NCBI GenBank assembly: GCA_003224635.1
Contig: QHZK01000009.1
Coordinates: forward strand, 1 to 42,928
DNA: 42,928 nucleotides
Source: Acidobacteriota bacterium
Lineage (GTDB): Bacteria > Acidobacteriota > Terriglobia > UBA7540
Reading direction: 5' to 3'
Shown: in pieces, positions 1-8,403 of the stretch
Position numbering within the stretch: position 1 is the first letter of the stretch
Layout of the letters: every line of letters starts with the position of its first letter
The notes under the pieces: generated by a model
The model's input: the letters and a program-made list of their open reading frames with translations, nothing else
What the model was told of the DNA's origin: nothing
Database searches by the model: none
Program-made: the position numbers and the translations under genes

Positions 1-1154
1 TCGACGAACTGGCGCACCTGTACGTTCAGGGAAAAGTCGAGCGATGACGCGCCAAAACCCGGAATGAACCGGACGGAGGGACCAGGCGTTGCCAACAGCC
101 CCTCGACCCCATCCGTCGCAGCCTTGCTGGCGATATCGAGCAGGACCCTCTCCACCAGATTCGGGTCCGTCCCGTAGGCCACGCTGACGTTCACGGACAG
201 GGACATGCGGGGCTCAGGCGTCGAGTAATTGATGATGACGGCCTTGGCCATGGTGGAGTTGGGAACGACCACCATGTTGTTTCCGAGAGTGCGCATTTTG
301 GTCGAGCGCCAGCCCACCTTCACGACGTATCCCTCCTGGCCGGAGTCCAGTTTGATGTAGTCCTCGGGACTGATGGGGTGGTCGGCCAAAAGATACAAGC
401 CCGCAAACAAATTGCTGAGCGTCTCCTGTAAAGCCAGAGCCACAGCCACGCTGCCCACGCCCAGAGTCGTCCAGACGGCGGTCAGGTGTATGCCGAAGTT
501 CTCGAGGATGATGATGGTCGCGAGCAAGGCAAAGAGCAGGCGGGTGACGAAGGTCGCGGGCTGCGTGACGTGCGACAAAGCCGGCTCCCTCTGGCTCAAC
601 CGGCCGAGATACAGAACAACGAGTTTGGCGAGGGCGTAGAAAACCAGCGTGATGCTCAGCGCGGCCGTCAGCTTGGAGCCGAAACGCTCGTATTTCACCG
701 GAAGCTTGAGAACCTCGAAAAGCGTGTAGAGCGCCAGCAGCACGAAGAGGGCGCGGGTCATTGCCGCAACGAATCGCGTCACGGGCTCGAACTCCGGTTT
801 CCGGTGACCCACGCGTCGCACGAACACGATCACGACTCTGGCGGGAAAATAGAAAACCACCAGAATCACAAGGCCGGAGATAAGCGTCGCCCCGAGCCGC
901 TCATACCGGCGCGGCAGCGGGAGCACTTCCAGGCCCGTGTAGAGGGCAGCCAGCAGGAACAGCGGAATGGGCAGCGGCTGCAAGACCGAGAACAACACCT
1001 CTCCCCAGGTGTTCTCGAGCTTCGCGGCCCACCTTTTGCAAATCCGTTCGAGGGTTAAGCCGGCGGCGAAGGCGACCAGCAGGAGCACAAGAAGGCCGAG
1101 AAGGTACACCACATTCCGAGAAAGGTGGAGCGTTTGCCCCAGGGCCTCAGGCAT
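1..1154 (-). CDS. MscS-family mechanosensitive channel, 3'-truncated by window edge
   Basis: Translating the minus strand from the ATG at 1154 gives an open frame of 384 codons running off the window, so the C-terminus is missing. The protein has about six hydrophobic helices. The last is followed by the pore-lining/beta-domain hallmark of MscS: a Gly/Ala-rich helix (VGSVAVALALQETLSNLFAG), then HPISPEDYIKL and a beta segment containing GNNMVVVPNSTMAKAVI. The start is fixed by AAAGGAG about 10 nt upstream. MscS proteins are inner-membrane channels that release solutes on hypo-osmotic shock; the extra N-terminal helices resemble the larger MscS-like (YbdG/YnaI-type) members. It is divergent from the tRNA gene and has no visible link to the polysaccharide locus. 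Confidence 0.9.
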   Translation of the reverse strand, partial: MPEALGQTLHLSRNVVYLLGLLVLLLVAFAAGLTLERICKRWAAKLENTWGEVLFSVLQPLPIPLFLLAALYTGLEVLPLPRRYERLGATLISGLVILVVFYFPARVVIVFVRRVGHRKPEFEPVTRFVAAMTRALFVLLALYTLFEVLKLPVKYERFGSKLTAALSITLVFYALAKLVVLYLGRLSQREPALSHVTQPATFVTRLLFALLATIIILENFGIHLTAVWTTLGVGSVAVALALQETLSNLFAGLYLLADHPISPEDYIKLDSGQEGYVVKVGWRSTKMRTLGNNMVVVPNSTMAKAVIINYSTPEPRMSLSVNVSVAYGTDPNLVERVLLDIASKAATDGVEGLLATPGPSVRFIPGFGASSLDFSLNVQVRQFV

Positions 1155-1470
1155 GTTCTCAGTCTCCTTTTCCGGTTGACGCGACTAAGGATACCCTGCC
1201 CAGCCTCGCGCGCGCAATCGCGCTCGGGGTGACGCACACGCCCGGGGCTGACGAAGCGGGGCTGCGGGGCTGCGGGGCTGATGAAGCGTTGACTTGTTTC
1301 CTTTCCTGGTGCTAACGTTCTCGCCAGAAGGGGGCGCGTGGGAAACGAAACCGAGTGAGGGTCAAGTGCGAGAAGTGCGGGTGCGCGGCGCCAATTCGTT
1401 CACGCGGCATGACGGACGCAAGACGAGGATTTGCCTTTCTGACCTAATACGTTTTTAGTCTGAACAAGAT
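1155..1470. other. Intergenic region between MscS gene and tRNA-Pro
   Basis: This holds no supported gene. It contains the leader of the MscS gene and a short GC-rich direct repeat (GGGGCTGC units at about 1257-1280, flanked by GACGAAGCG and GATGAAGCG). No convincing tRNA promoter could be fixed by eye. Confidence 0.5.
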
Positions 1471-1547
1471 CGGGGCGTGGCGCAGCCTGGTAGCGCGCTT
1501 GCCTTGGGCGCAAGAGGTCCCCGGTTCGAATCCGGGCGCCCCGACCA
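1471..1547 (+). tRNA. tRNA-Pro(UGG)
   Basis: A complete 77-nt cloverleaf can be drawn. The acceptor stem is CGGGGCG/CGCCCCG with discriminator A and an encoded CCA. The D stem is GCGC/GCGC, and the anticodon stem is CTTGC/GCAAG around the loop CTTGGGC, giving anticodon TGG (proline). The T arm is CCCGG-TTCGAAT-CCGGG. Position 1 is C, as is usual for bacterial tRNA-Pro. Its 3' 49 nt recur with two mismatches at 42345-42393, on the far side of the polysaccharide cluster. Confidence 0.97.
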
Positions 1548-1672
1548 AAATTCTAAGGGTTAACCGCTCCAGGCCATCTCCGGAAAAGTCCAAACTCCTA
1601 CAAGTCACATTCTCGGGAGAGCGGTTACCACTTTGGAAGCCGCTTCCCACTTCTCGGCCGGAATGGCCCGGG

Positions 1673-1913
1673 TGTAGATGTTACTACGACGCACAGGGCC
1701 GGCGGGTGAGAGAAGGCGGGTGGGAACAGCTACGTCTACGGGCTCAATGGCGAGGTGCTGGCGGAGTACGACGCGGGCGGGAACCTGGTGAGCGAGTACG
1801 TCTACTTGGGCGGGCGGCGGACGGCGCGCCGGGACGCTTCAGGCACAGGCGCGGCATACTGCTATTTTGCGGACCACTTGGGGACGCGGGGTGGCGCAGA
1901 CATCGTTCTGTGA
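1673..1913 (+). pseudogene. RHS/YD-repeat protein remnant
   Basis: Two adjacent frames read as one RHS-type segment. The first (from about 1679) gives CYYDAQGRRVREGG. The second (from 1731) gives SYVYGLNGEVLAEYD, then GNLVSEYVYLGGRRTAR and AAYCYFADHLGT, ending at TGA 1911. Tyr-Asp repeats followed by Y-F-x-D-H-L-G are the signature of the RHS core C-terminus. The segment is only about 80 codons, has a frameshift near 1720-1730, and lacks the rest of the several-hundred-residue repeat shell, so it is a relic. It sits directly 3' of the tRNA, where mobile-DNA debris is common. Confidence 0.7.
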
Positions 1914-1921
1914 TGTCTGCG
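1895..1921. repeat. Perfect 10-bp inverted repeat (hairpin)
   Basis: CGCAGACATC and GATGTCTGCG form a perfect 10-bp stem around a 7-nt loop. It begins exactly where the RHS reading frame loses similarity, so it may be the end of an inserted element or a REP-like sequence. It has no T-tract, so it is not a typical terminator. Confidence 0.6.
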
Positions 1922-2053
1922 AAAGTTGGTGCGCCCGAGAGCCGTGCCGCGGCCGCATGCGAGTCAATCGGCGTCCTCAGATGCATTTCCCGGGCGCTCC
2001 GCCATCCCAGATTAGCACACTAAAATGAGACAATGGGGACGCGTGGGACGCGC

Positions 2054-2072
2054 GGGACAAATTATTTGTCCC
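2054..2072. repeat. 19-bp palindrome GGGACAAAT-T-ATTTGTCCC
   Basis: A perfect 9-bp dyad around one central base, preceded by two near-copies of GGGACGCG. It could be an operator or the core of a REP-like element, of the kind handled by single-strand (Y1/RAYT) transposases. No such transposase gene is visible in this window. Confidence 0.5.
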
Positions 2073-2241
2073 AAGGAATCAACGAGTTGCCAAGGGAGAA
2101 GGCGCGGCGTCTCAATGTTTCCCGTGGAACCACCAGCCATTCCCGCAACATTTCCACGCATCAACTCAGGCGCTTGGGCCGAAGGAAGATAACGCGAAGC
2201 AGCACGAATTTCCTGACGTTGAAGGCTGCGTCCCGCCGGCA

Positions 2242-2394
2242 ATGAAGCTCAAGCCTCCCCCGGTGAAACAGGCGCAGCGGCTTGCTGGCAGCATCAAGGA
2301 CCAGTCTCTAGGCCAACTCCTGCAGGCGGCGCTCGATTTGAAGAGGGTCTCACGGCAAACCCCTTCGCAGACGTTCCCAAAAGGAATCTGCTGA
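2242..2394 (+). CDS. Possible small protein (50 aa), weak
   Basis: The frame from ATG 2242 to TGA 2392-2394 encodes a Lys/Gln/Leu-rich peptide with a likely amphipathic helix (QRLAGSIKDQSLGQLLQAAL). Codon choice is like real coding DNA, but there is no ribosome-binding site. It could be the tail of a decayed gene rather than an expressed small protein. No family was recognised. Confidence 0.2.
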   Translation: MKLKPPPVKQAQRLAGSIKDQSLGQLLQAALDLKRVSRQTPSQTFPKGIC

Positions 2395-2465
2395 TCGCCT
2401 TTCCCAGGGCTCGCTCCTCCAATGCCTGCTTGGCAATCAGTGGCTCGTGCCTCCTCACGCCGCAC

Positions 2466-5400
2466 CTACTGATTCACGACTCCAGCACTCAGAGCGTAGA
2501 GATTTGTTCCATCCGGGCTGGCAAAGCTCTGCGCCGAGCACCTGCCGGCGGTAGTGCCGACGGTCATCGCGCCGTGGAATGGCGCAGCGCTCAGATTGAC
2601 CGTGGAGCCCCCTGTCTCATCCTGACACACTATCAGATCCATGTGGTAACCCGCCTTAAAGTTAGTGATGGTGACCGTGGTGATGTTCGTCCTACCAACG
2701 GGCTTGATCTGCTGCACGTTTGACAGCGAAGTGTCACAGGTGGCGGTCGCATTTCCCGAGGAGAGAACGCACGTGTTGGCGGTCTGGTTGACGATGGCGC
2801 CGGCCACGCTCACGCCGCTGGAGAACGTCTGCCCGCTGGCGAAGGTGACCGGCTGATCGAATTTTACCGCGCCATTCACCTCCAGGGCGGCCGAAGGGCT
2901 CGTCGTGCCGATGCCGACGTTGCCGGCGACGGCGACGGTACCCGCGGCATTGATCGTAAATTTGTCGGCAAAAGTAATGGGCGCGTCGGCTGTTCCCGGG
3001 GGCGCGGTTTGGTAGTGAAAAGTGCCGGTGGCGTCCACGTACATCCGCGCCGGGACCTTGGAACTGTTGACGCGGCTAAACCCCGGGGCCGACGCATTCC
3101 CGTAGCAGTAGAAACAGATTTCGGGCGAACCGTCGGTAATCGTCCCCAAGCTTCCAAATGATGACTGCGAGGCTCCGAAGAAGATGGAATTCTGTCCGCC
3201 GCCCATCGCGTTGATGTTGGCGTGATGCCCGCCCTTCGCTTGCGAGCTCGCTCCATTCAGCACCGACAGAGCCGCGGTGTTGCCTGAACCGGTGTAGCCG
3301 CTATTGAGCCGGACGTATAGCGCGTCCTGCTCGTTGTTACTGGACCCCACGCTGGTGGTGTTAATTTCCGCACCGTAATTGGGCGCCGTGGTTACCGCCG
3401 GTAAGGTCGAGGTGACCAGCAAAGCGGGAATCCCCCCGGCCCCTTGGTCGGTCATAAAAAGGGGAAAGATCTTGTTCTCCCCATGAGGGTACACTCTCCA
3501 CACCGGAGCGAGGTGCTCAGCGTTGTCGGTGTCCGAGGTGTCCGTCCAAGATGCTTCGAACTGATAATCGTTGTCTCCCGTTTTCTGGGAAGTGAACGAA
3601 GTGCCGTAGTAGGTTCTGGCATTAATGCGGCTGTAGGAGTCAATGGATCCCGTCGAGGAATAGCCGGAGTCGCCGTCCAACATGGTCAGATCGCCCCCGC
3701 CGCTCCGGTCTTCGTTCGGATTGGTGGTGAAATACTTGGTCCCATTGCTGACCACCAGGTTGTAGGTTCCGCTCGTGTCGGTGGTGGGCGCCACTCGATT
3801 GGCAGCAATAGTGGCGTCTGGTGTGTTGTCGTCATAGCGCGTCGCGAAGAACCCCACGTAAAGATGGTCGAAGTTGAAGGTATTGCGCCCGGGGTTGCGC
3901 CGGAAAATATTCCGGCTCTTGGTCCCTTTCCGTGGCTCCGGACAGGTCACTCGCACGGTGTTGTTGTTGGCCGTGACCGAGACGACGGGGCTGAGGGTGG
4001 TTTCGCCGTGCAAGTCCATCTCCGTATAAGCATACTGGTAGGTGCCGTTAAGAACCCCAGGGCCGTTCACTTGGGCGGTGCACGGGTTAGGGGGAGGTCC
4101 CAAGGGAGTCAGGGGTCCCGCTGCCAGTGAATTATTCTGAAGTCCTGGTTTAGACTGGACCGTCAACGCGTAATTGGGGTCTGCTGCTCCTCCCACTCCC
4201 AGGCTGGGCGCGTTGGGGAGGGTCTGGCCAGGCGCGAAAATGACGGGCTGATCGAATTTCGCTGTGCCATTCACTTCCAGCATTGCCCGAGGAGTTGTAG
4301 TCCCAATCCCCACCGAGCCAGAATAATCAATAGTCAGCGCAGTATTGGTCACGCCCGCGGCGTAGTTGTTACTGGTACCAAATTCAAGATAAGACCCATA
4401 TGGTGTTGGGTGCATTCCAATCGCCGCACACACATTGTTCGCACAACCCCAATTGCCAAATGTCAGCTTGGCGAAATCTCCAGAGGTTGTGTTAGGCGTC
4501 ACCACAGTAGCCTGGCCTTGGTCAGTGTTGGCGAAAACTGTAGGGTGCGCCAAGACACGGCTAGAGATCAACCCGGCGAAGTTCGCGGGCCGGTTGAACT
4601 TCGCCGTGCCGTTCACTTCCAGCGTAGCCGAAGGGCTCGTCGTGCCAATCCCCACGTTGCCACTGGGCAGCACGTTCAGCAGCCCCCGTGTTCCGTTGCT
4701 GATTTCAAACAGGCCCGCCGGGGCGTTCCCGCCGACGACCGGGCTAACTTGGGTGCTGGAAGAAAATAGTCCCATTCGGGTGGCTGGCGTGCCGTTTTGG
4801 GCCGTGAAAGCGATGTAGTCGGCTGCATTACCCGTCTCAAACCATGAAGCGTTCTTGCCATCGGACCACGCCGTAGAGGCCCGAAGGCCCCTAAACACCT
4901 CGTTCCCAAGGCCGTCCTGAAGAACTACGGAACCGTCCCCATTGTTCCCCCGGATGGGGCCGTCAGCAGCCACCACCGTGCCGGCGCTCAGGCTCGGTGC
5001 GCTCAGAGTACCTCTGACCGCGAGGTTGGCCCCAGCGGTGAGATTGCCGCTGGGGTCGATGGTCAATGCAGTGTTGGTTACGCCCGCGGCGTTGTTGTTG
5101 CTGGTGCCAAATTCAAGAGAAGTTCCGCCGCCCGACTTGACCATTCCAATCGCCGCGCAAACGTCGTTCGTGCAGTCCGGACTGCCAAACGTCAGCTTGG
5201 TGAAAATCCCGGAGGCTGAAACAGGAGGGGTCGTCAGATGTACCTGTCCTTGGTCGGCATTGGCGAAAGCCGTAGGGTGCGCCAAGACGCCGCTGGAGAT
5301 CAACCCGCTCGAAACTCCCGGAACGTAAGGAACATAGCCCGGTTTTCCAGCGGATACGAAGAGACTCCCGCGAAGCTGCGTCCAGGGCAGATGGTTGAAG

Positions 5401-6605
5401 TCGGCAAGAACTGTGACCAGACTGCCGCTGGGGTGCGCGTACTGGGTAGGGCTGGTTGTCAGTTTGGTGGTGCCAGATCCGGCGGAGACTCTCAACACTT
5501 CCTGGTTGCCGCCGCTTATGGTGCCGATAAGGATGGTGTTGTAGGTTCCCATGGTGAGCGCAGTACTGAGATTCAGGCTCGTTGCGCCTACCGAAACCCC
5601 CGATGTAAGTTTGGCTGTCGCGGCGCCATAGTGGATGTAGAAGGTGTCCGTGACTGCGTTACCAGCTTCGTCCTCAACCCTAGCGAGGAAGAAGTCCTGC
5701 AACGTAAGTGCGTCGAATCCCATTTGCCATGCGCCGTTGTTACCAAACCAATAAAACAGCGGCTCCGAACCCCTCATGGTTATGCCGCTGCTGGCGCTGG
5801 GGCCGCCAGCATCAAACTCGGCATGACCTGCCACCGTCAAGGGACTAATGGGGCTCTTGGTTCCGATCCCCACGTTGCCGCCCGCTACAGAGATCGGGGA
5901 CTTCTCGATATTGCAGGGAGCCGTGAACATCGCGATCGAATTGGCAGTCGCTGTTCCGTCGCTGGTGATGCTGCTGCACGGGCTGAGTTGGCTGACCTGT
6001 GTTTGGCTGGTCTGGGTTTGGCTCTGGGCCTTCGCCGCGGGTGGCTGCAATCCGTTGGGAGGCACAGCGACTACCCCGGAACTTTCGGCTCCTTGCAGCA
6101 CGTAGGCTGCAGCCGGCTTGCCACCCAGAGTATCCGCATCGGCGGCCTTCAAGGCATACGGCACCGCTACCAACAGAACCCGTGGCTGTTCGGCGGCACC
6201 CTCGACTGGTGGCTGGACGCGTAGCCATAGCGCCTTGCCGCTGGTGAAGAGGTCGAGCGGCAAGCCTTTGGGGGAGGCCGCCCCCAACATCACGGTATAA
6301 TGCCCCTGCGAATCCAGATTGACCTTCTGTGATTCCGCCCAGAGCGGCGAGCCGCCGTCCGGCACGCTGTAAAGCGAGAAGGTCACGCTTATCTCCTCAG
6401 CGGGAGAGTCGACATCTTTCAGCGTCCCGCTGAAGCTGATCAGCCGGGGTACGACCGTCGAGCCCGCCGGCGCCAGCGCGGTCGAGTTCACGGAAGCGGA
6501 GCTGTCACTCGTCGGATTCGTTGTCTCAGGTTGCTGCGCCCACAGAATTGCGCCATACCCCAGTGAAACCGCCGCCATGCCTGCCTTAAGAAATCTGTAT
6601 CGCAT
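2466..6605 (-). CDS. Large secreted tail-fibre-like repeat protein (1379 aa)
   Basis: The start is the ATG at 6605 (MRYRFLKAGM), with AGGAGG about 12 nt upstream and a signal peptide ending near ILWAQQ. A further upstream in-frame start at 6674 would place 23 unlikely residues before the signal. The mature N-terminus carries a beta-rich domain ending VPYALKAADADTLGGKPAA. It is followed by at least four VGIGT(T/K)SP...LEVNGTAKF units, typical of phage tail fibres and bacterial fibrous surface proteins. A block of about 86 residues is duplicated (nt 5050-5306 and 4319-4576). The C-terminus has a Cys-containing beta domain (CVLSSGNATATC, IVCQDETGG). No peptidase or endosialidase chaperone domain was recognised. 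It is the last gene of the locus direction and has its own control region at 6.63-6.75 kb. Its role is unknown; a secreted adhesin or polysaccharide-associated fibre is my inference. Confidence 0.85.
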   Translation of the reverse strand: MRYRFLKAGMAAVSLGYGAILWAQQPETTNPTSDSSASVNSTALAPAGSTVVPRLISFSGTLKDVDSPAEEISVTFSLYSVPDGGSPLWAESQKVNLDSQGHYTVMLGAASPKGLPLDLFTSGKALWLRVQPPVEGAAEQPRVLLVAVPYALKAADADTLGGKPAAAYVLQGAESSGVVAVPPNGLQPPAAKAQSQTQTSQTQVSQLSPCSSITSDGTATANSIAMFTAPCNIEKSPISVAGGNVGIGTKSPISPLTVAGHAEFDAGGPSASSGITMRGSEPLFYWFGNNGAWQMGFDALTLQDFFLARVEDEAGNAVTDTFYIHYGAATAKLTSGVSVGATSLNLSTALTMGTYNTILIGTISGGNQEVLRVSAGSGTTKLTTSPTQYAHPSGSLVTVLADFNHLPWTQLRGSLFVSAGKPGYVPYVPGVSSGLISSGVLAHPTAFANADQGQVHLTTPPVSASGIFTKLTFGSPDCTNDVCAAIGMVKSGGGTSLEFGTSNNNAAGVTNTALTIDPSGNLTAGANLAVRGTLSAPSLSAGTVVAADGPIRGNNGDGSVVLQDGLGNEVFRGLRASTAWSDGKNASWFETGNAADYIAFTAQNGTPATRMGLFSSSTQVSPVVGGNAPAGLFEISNGTRGLLNVLPSGNVGIGTTSPSATLEVNGTAKFNRPANFAGLISSRVLAHPTVFANTDQGQATVVTPNTTSGDFAKLTFGNWGCANNVCAAIGMHPTPYGSYLEFGTSNNYAAGVTNTALTIDYSGSVGIGTTTPRAMLEVNGTAKFDQPVIFAPGQTLPNAPSLGVGGAADPNYALTVQSKPGLQNNSLAAGPLTPLGPPPNPCTAQVNGPGVLNGTYQYAYTEMDLHGETTLSPVVSVTANNNTVRVTCPEPRKGTKSRNIFRRNPGRNTFNFDHLYVGFFATRYDDNTPDATIAANRVAPTTDTSGTYNLVVSNGTKYFTTNPNEDRSGGGDLTMLDGDSGYSSTGSIDSYSRINARTYYGTSFTSQKTGDNDYQFEASWTDTSDTDNAEHLAPVWRVYPHGENKIFPLFMTDQGAGGIPALLVTSTLPAVTTAPNYGAEINTTSVGSSNNEQDALYVRLNSGYTGSGNTAALSVLNGASSQAKGGHHANINAMGGGQNSIFFGASQSSFGSLGTITDGSPEICFYCYGNASAPGFSRVNSSKVPARMYVDATGTFHYQTAPPGTADAPITFADKFTINAAGTVAVAGNVGIGTTSPSAALEVNGAVKFDQPVTFASGQTFSSGVSVAGAIVNQTANTCVLSSGNATATCDTSLSNVQQIKPVGRTNITTVTITNFKAGYHMDLIVCQDETGGSTVNLSAAPFHGAMTVGTTAGRCSAQSFASPDGTNLYALSAGVVNQ
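4319..5306 (-). repeat. Internal duplication within the 1379-aa protein
   Basis: Two blocks of about 86 codons share GLISS(G/R)VLAHPT and FAN(A/T)DQGQ near their starts and KLTFG, CAAIGM, SLEFGTSNN or YLEFGTSNN and AAGVTNTALTID further on. They occupy nt 5050-5306 and 4319-4576. Substitutions are spread along their length, so the duplication is not fresh. Confidence 0.8.
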
Positions 6606-6626
6606 GTTCCCCGTCGTCCTCCTTTG

Positions 6627-6638
6627 TTCCAAAGTGCC
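6627..6638 (-). promoter_or_regulatory. Leader motif GGCACTTTGGAA shared with the wzc leader
   Basis: This 12-mer lies 21 nt before the start codon of the 1379-aa protein gene and 3-4 nt before its Shine-Dalgarno. The identical 12-mer lies 17 nt before the wzc start (41557-41568), again just ahead of AGGAG. Shared mRNA-leader control is a possibility, not shown. Confidence 0.4.
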
Positions 6639-6642
6639 CGGA

Positions 6643-6752
6643 TAGTGCGTGGGCGGAAACAGCCCCTGGCGCACTACGGGAAGGAACCAAAAGCCTTACC
6701 CTTAACCCTTGGGGCTGCAGTCTAAAAGGTAGTGCGCTAATTTAGCGCACCA
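6643..6752. promoter_or_regulatory. Operator-like region: TAGTGCG half-sites and a 19-bp palindrome
   Basis: GTGCGCTAA-T-TTAGCGCAC (6732-6750) is a perfect 9-bp dyad. Two further related sites lie nearer the gene: TAGTGCGTGG at 6643-6652, and TGGCGCACTA at 6667-6676 (TAGTGCGCCA on the minus strand). All lie between the divergent 1379-aa protein gene and the methyltransferase pseudogene, where a regulator would bind. No regulator gene is in the window. Confidence 0.5.
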
Positions 6753-6814
6753 CCGTCGAAAAGGTTAGGATGAAAAGATTATGATACTGCGTCCTGCGTT
6801 ATACTTGTTTCGTT

Positions 6815-7400
6815 TTGAGAATTCCCACCCAGAAAGAGTACTCCCACGAGCGCTTGGGTGAACGCTTCCGAACCGCGTTGTCTGCCTACGACACCCAACG
6901 CCGTCGCGAGGTTCTGATCGATCGTTTTCTGGCGAGGAAACTCGAGGGCCGCACTGTTTTGGAAGTCGGGGCGGGTCTCGGTTTTTTCAGCCAGCGCCTG
7001 CAGCAACGCGGCGCGTCCGTAACCGCCACGGACATCGGCGAAAGCATGTTACAGCATGTTACAGAAGGTGAGGGAGACAGTAGGCTGCCATTGCGAATGC
7101 ATCGATGCCCTGTCGCTCGCGGAGCATTTCGGGCCCAATCGGTTCGATGTCGTACTTTCTTCCGAGTGCATCGAGCACACGCCAGCTCCTATGGAAGCCG
7201 TGCGTCAGATGGCGGTGGTGTTGAAACCGGGCGGTTATCTTGCGTTGAGCACGCCGCTATCGCCTAACTATGGACACAAACCGAGCGCTGGCCAGGTTAC
7301 CCAACTTGCTGACAATAACCACATTGGCCAAGGCATTGATGAGATGGACCCCACAAAAAGGGCAGGAATGGTGCCCGGTTCAGGGACCGAGCTTTCCTGA
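6815..7400 (+). pseudogene. SAM-dependent methyltransferase, frameshifted and probably truncated
   Basis: Frame one (from TTG 6815) carries the SAM-binding motif VLEVGAGLGFFSQRL and ends productive similarity at DIGESMLQ. Frame two carries ECIDALSLAEHF, FDVVLSSECIEH and LKPGGYLALSTP. The switch falls on a perfect tandem duplication of CATGTTACAG (7045-7054, 7055-7064); removing one copy restores a single frame of 191 codons. The tail after LSTPL does not look like the family's C-terminus and overlaps the end of the convergent GT2 gene by 21 nt, suggesting a second break. It is the only plus-strand gene inside the cluster. Class I methyltransferases of this type usually decorate sugars. Confidence 0.75.
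7045..7064. repeat. Perfect 10-bp tandem duplication inside methyltransferase gene
   Basis: CATGTTACAG occurs twice back to back. The extra 10 bp changes the frame right after the SAM motif and accounts for the gene's inactivation. Confidence 0.9.
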
Positions 7401-8400
7401 TTGGTCCGGCAGCGTGCCGCTCTCAGTTGCCCGGTCCGATCCCGGCTCGCAGCTCCGGTCATCTTGGAGTCGATTTGCGGGATAACCGTTTGCTGGCGGC
7501 TTCTGATAATCAACAATGAAGAGCGGTCGGCTACGGGTCTGGTCCAAGGTCCGCCAGAGATACTCGCCGAGAACCCCGATCATGAGCATTTCCGTCCCGT
7601 GCAGCAGCATCATCATGATCATAACTGATGTCCAGCCGACGGCTCGGGTTCCAAACCATAGCCTCTGGATCACTAATCCGACCGAAGCCAGGATACCAAG
7701 GCAGAACAGACCGATTCCTGCCACGGTAATGAACCGAATCGGCGCAAATGAATAACCAACGAAACCGTCGACAAAGTATTTCATCTTCTTCGCCGACGAC
7801 CAGCCGGAGTCTCCCGCTTCCCGCTCTCTGCGGGTGTAGACAATCTCATGCACGGGTCCGCTCGCATACAGAATTTCGCCCTGTAGGAATCCGTTGGGCT
7901 CCGGACGTGCCACCAGCCGTTCCTTCACTGTTTGGTCAATCAGGAAAAAATCAAAGTGCATGTCTCCGCATCAGGGAATAAAACAACCGCGACGGAGCTT
8001 TCACGATCAAGGAGTCGTAGCGTGCTCCGCGAACCCCCACCACAGTCTTCCAGCCCTCGGACCATTTGCGGAACATCACGGGAATCAATTCCGGAGGATC
8101 TTGCAAGTCGGCTGATATCACCGCCGCGCAACTTCCGGAGCTCGCCTGCAACCCCGCCAAGATTGCGGCAACCTGTCCGAAATTCCGTAGAAAGCTCACA
8201 ATTCCCGTCGTGCTGGGATAGTCGCGATGAAGCGATTCGAGCACGGTCAACGACTCGTCAGGTGAGCCGTCATTAACCAGGATGATCTCATAGCTGAACT
8301 CCTCGGCGTGTGCGTCGAGGACAGCCTTGAGAACCTCAAAATTTCGGCGAATTGACGCCGCCTCGCGGTATACGGGTACCACTACAGAAAGTTTGGGCAT
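7380..8400 (-). pseudogene. GT2 family polyprenyl-phosphate glycosyltransferase (GtrB/DPM1-like), broken into two frames
   Basis: The 5' part (8400 to 7951, 149 aa) has the GT-A start LSVVVPVYREAASI, VNDGSPDES and the nucleotide-sugar motif SADLQDPPEL, and stops just after FYSLMRRHAL. The 3' part (7961 to 7380) resumes with FDFFLIDQTV, then two membrane helices (FITVAGIGLFCLGILA and VMIMMMLLHGTEMLMIG) and GEYLWRT. Relatives have a short segment of the type PxMPxGG between RRxAL and FDFFLID. It is absent here, so a small deletion with a frame change at about 7951-7961 is likely. The halves overlap by 11 nt; separate translation cannot be excluded. Intact enzymes transfer a sugar to undecaprenyl phosphate at the inner membrane. 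The 5' end lies 3 nt after the NeuD-like gene. Confidence 0.75.
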
Positions 8401-8403
8401 ACG

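Larger units (their letters stand above)
1914..2465. other. Intergenic debris region
   Basis: About 550 bp without a well-supported gene. It holds the 3' arm of the 1895-1921 hairpin, imperfect 9-nt GGGACGCG repeats (about 2035-2058), the palindrome at 2054-2072, and a weak 50-codon frame at 2242-2394. Confidence 0.4.

Noticed and set aside
486..1058. 190-codon plus-strand frame opposite the MscS gene
   Set aside because: Antisense shadow: the minus strand gives a clear channel protein and this peptide is low-complexity Glu/Gln/Arg-rich.
1499..2023. 174-codon open frame starting inside the tRNA
   Set aside because: It reads through tRNA-Pro (the familiar VPGSNPGAP artefact) and then clips part of the RHS relic; no start signal.
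5238..6224. 328-codon plus-strand frame inside the surface-protein gene
   Set aside because: Shadow of the 1379-aa repeat protein; no ribosome-binding site or domain.
6627..6645. GGCAC...motif as a sigma-54 promoter
   Set aside because: No GC doublet at the -12 position with correct spacing.
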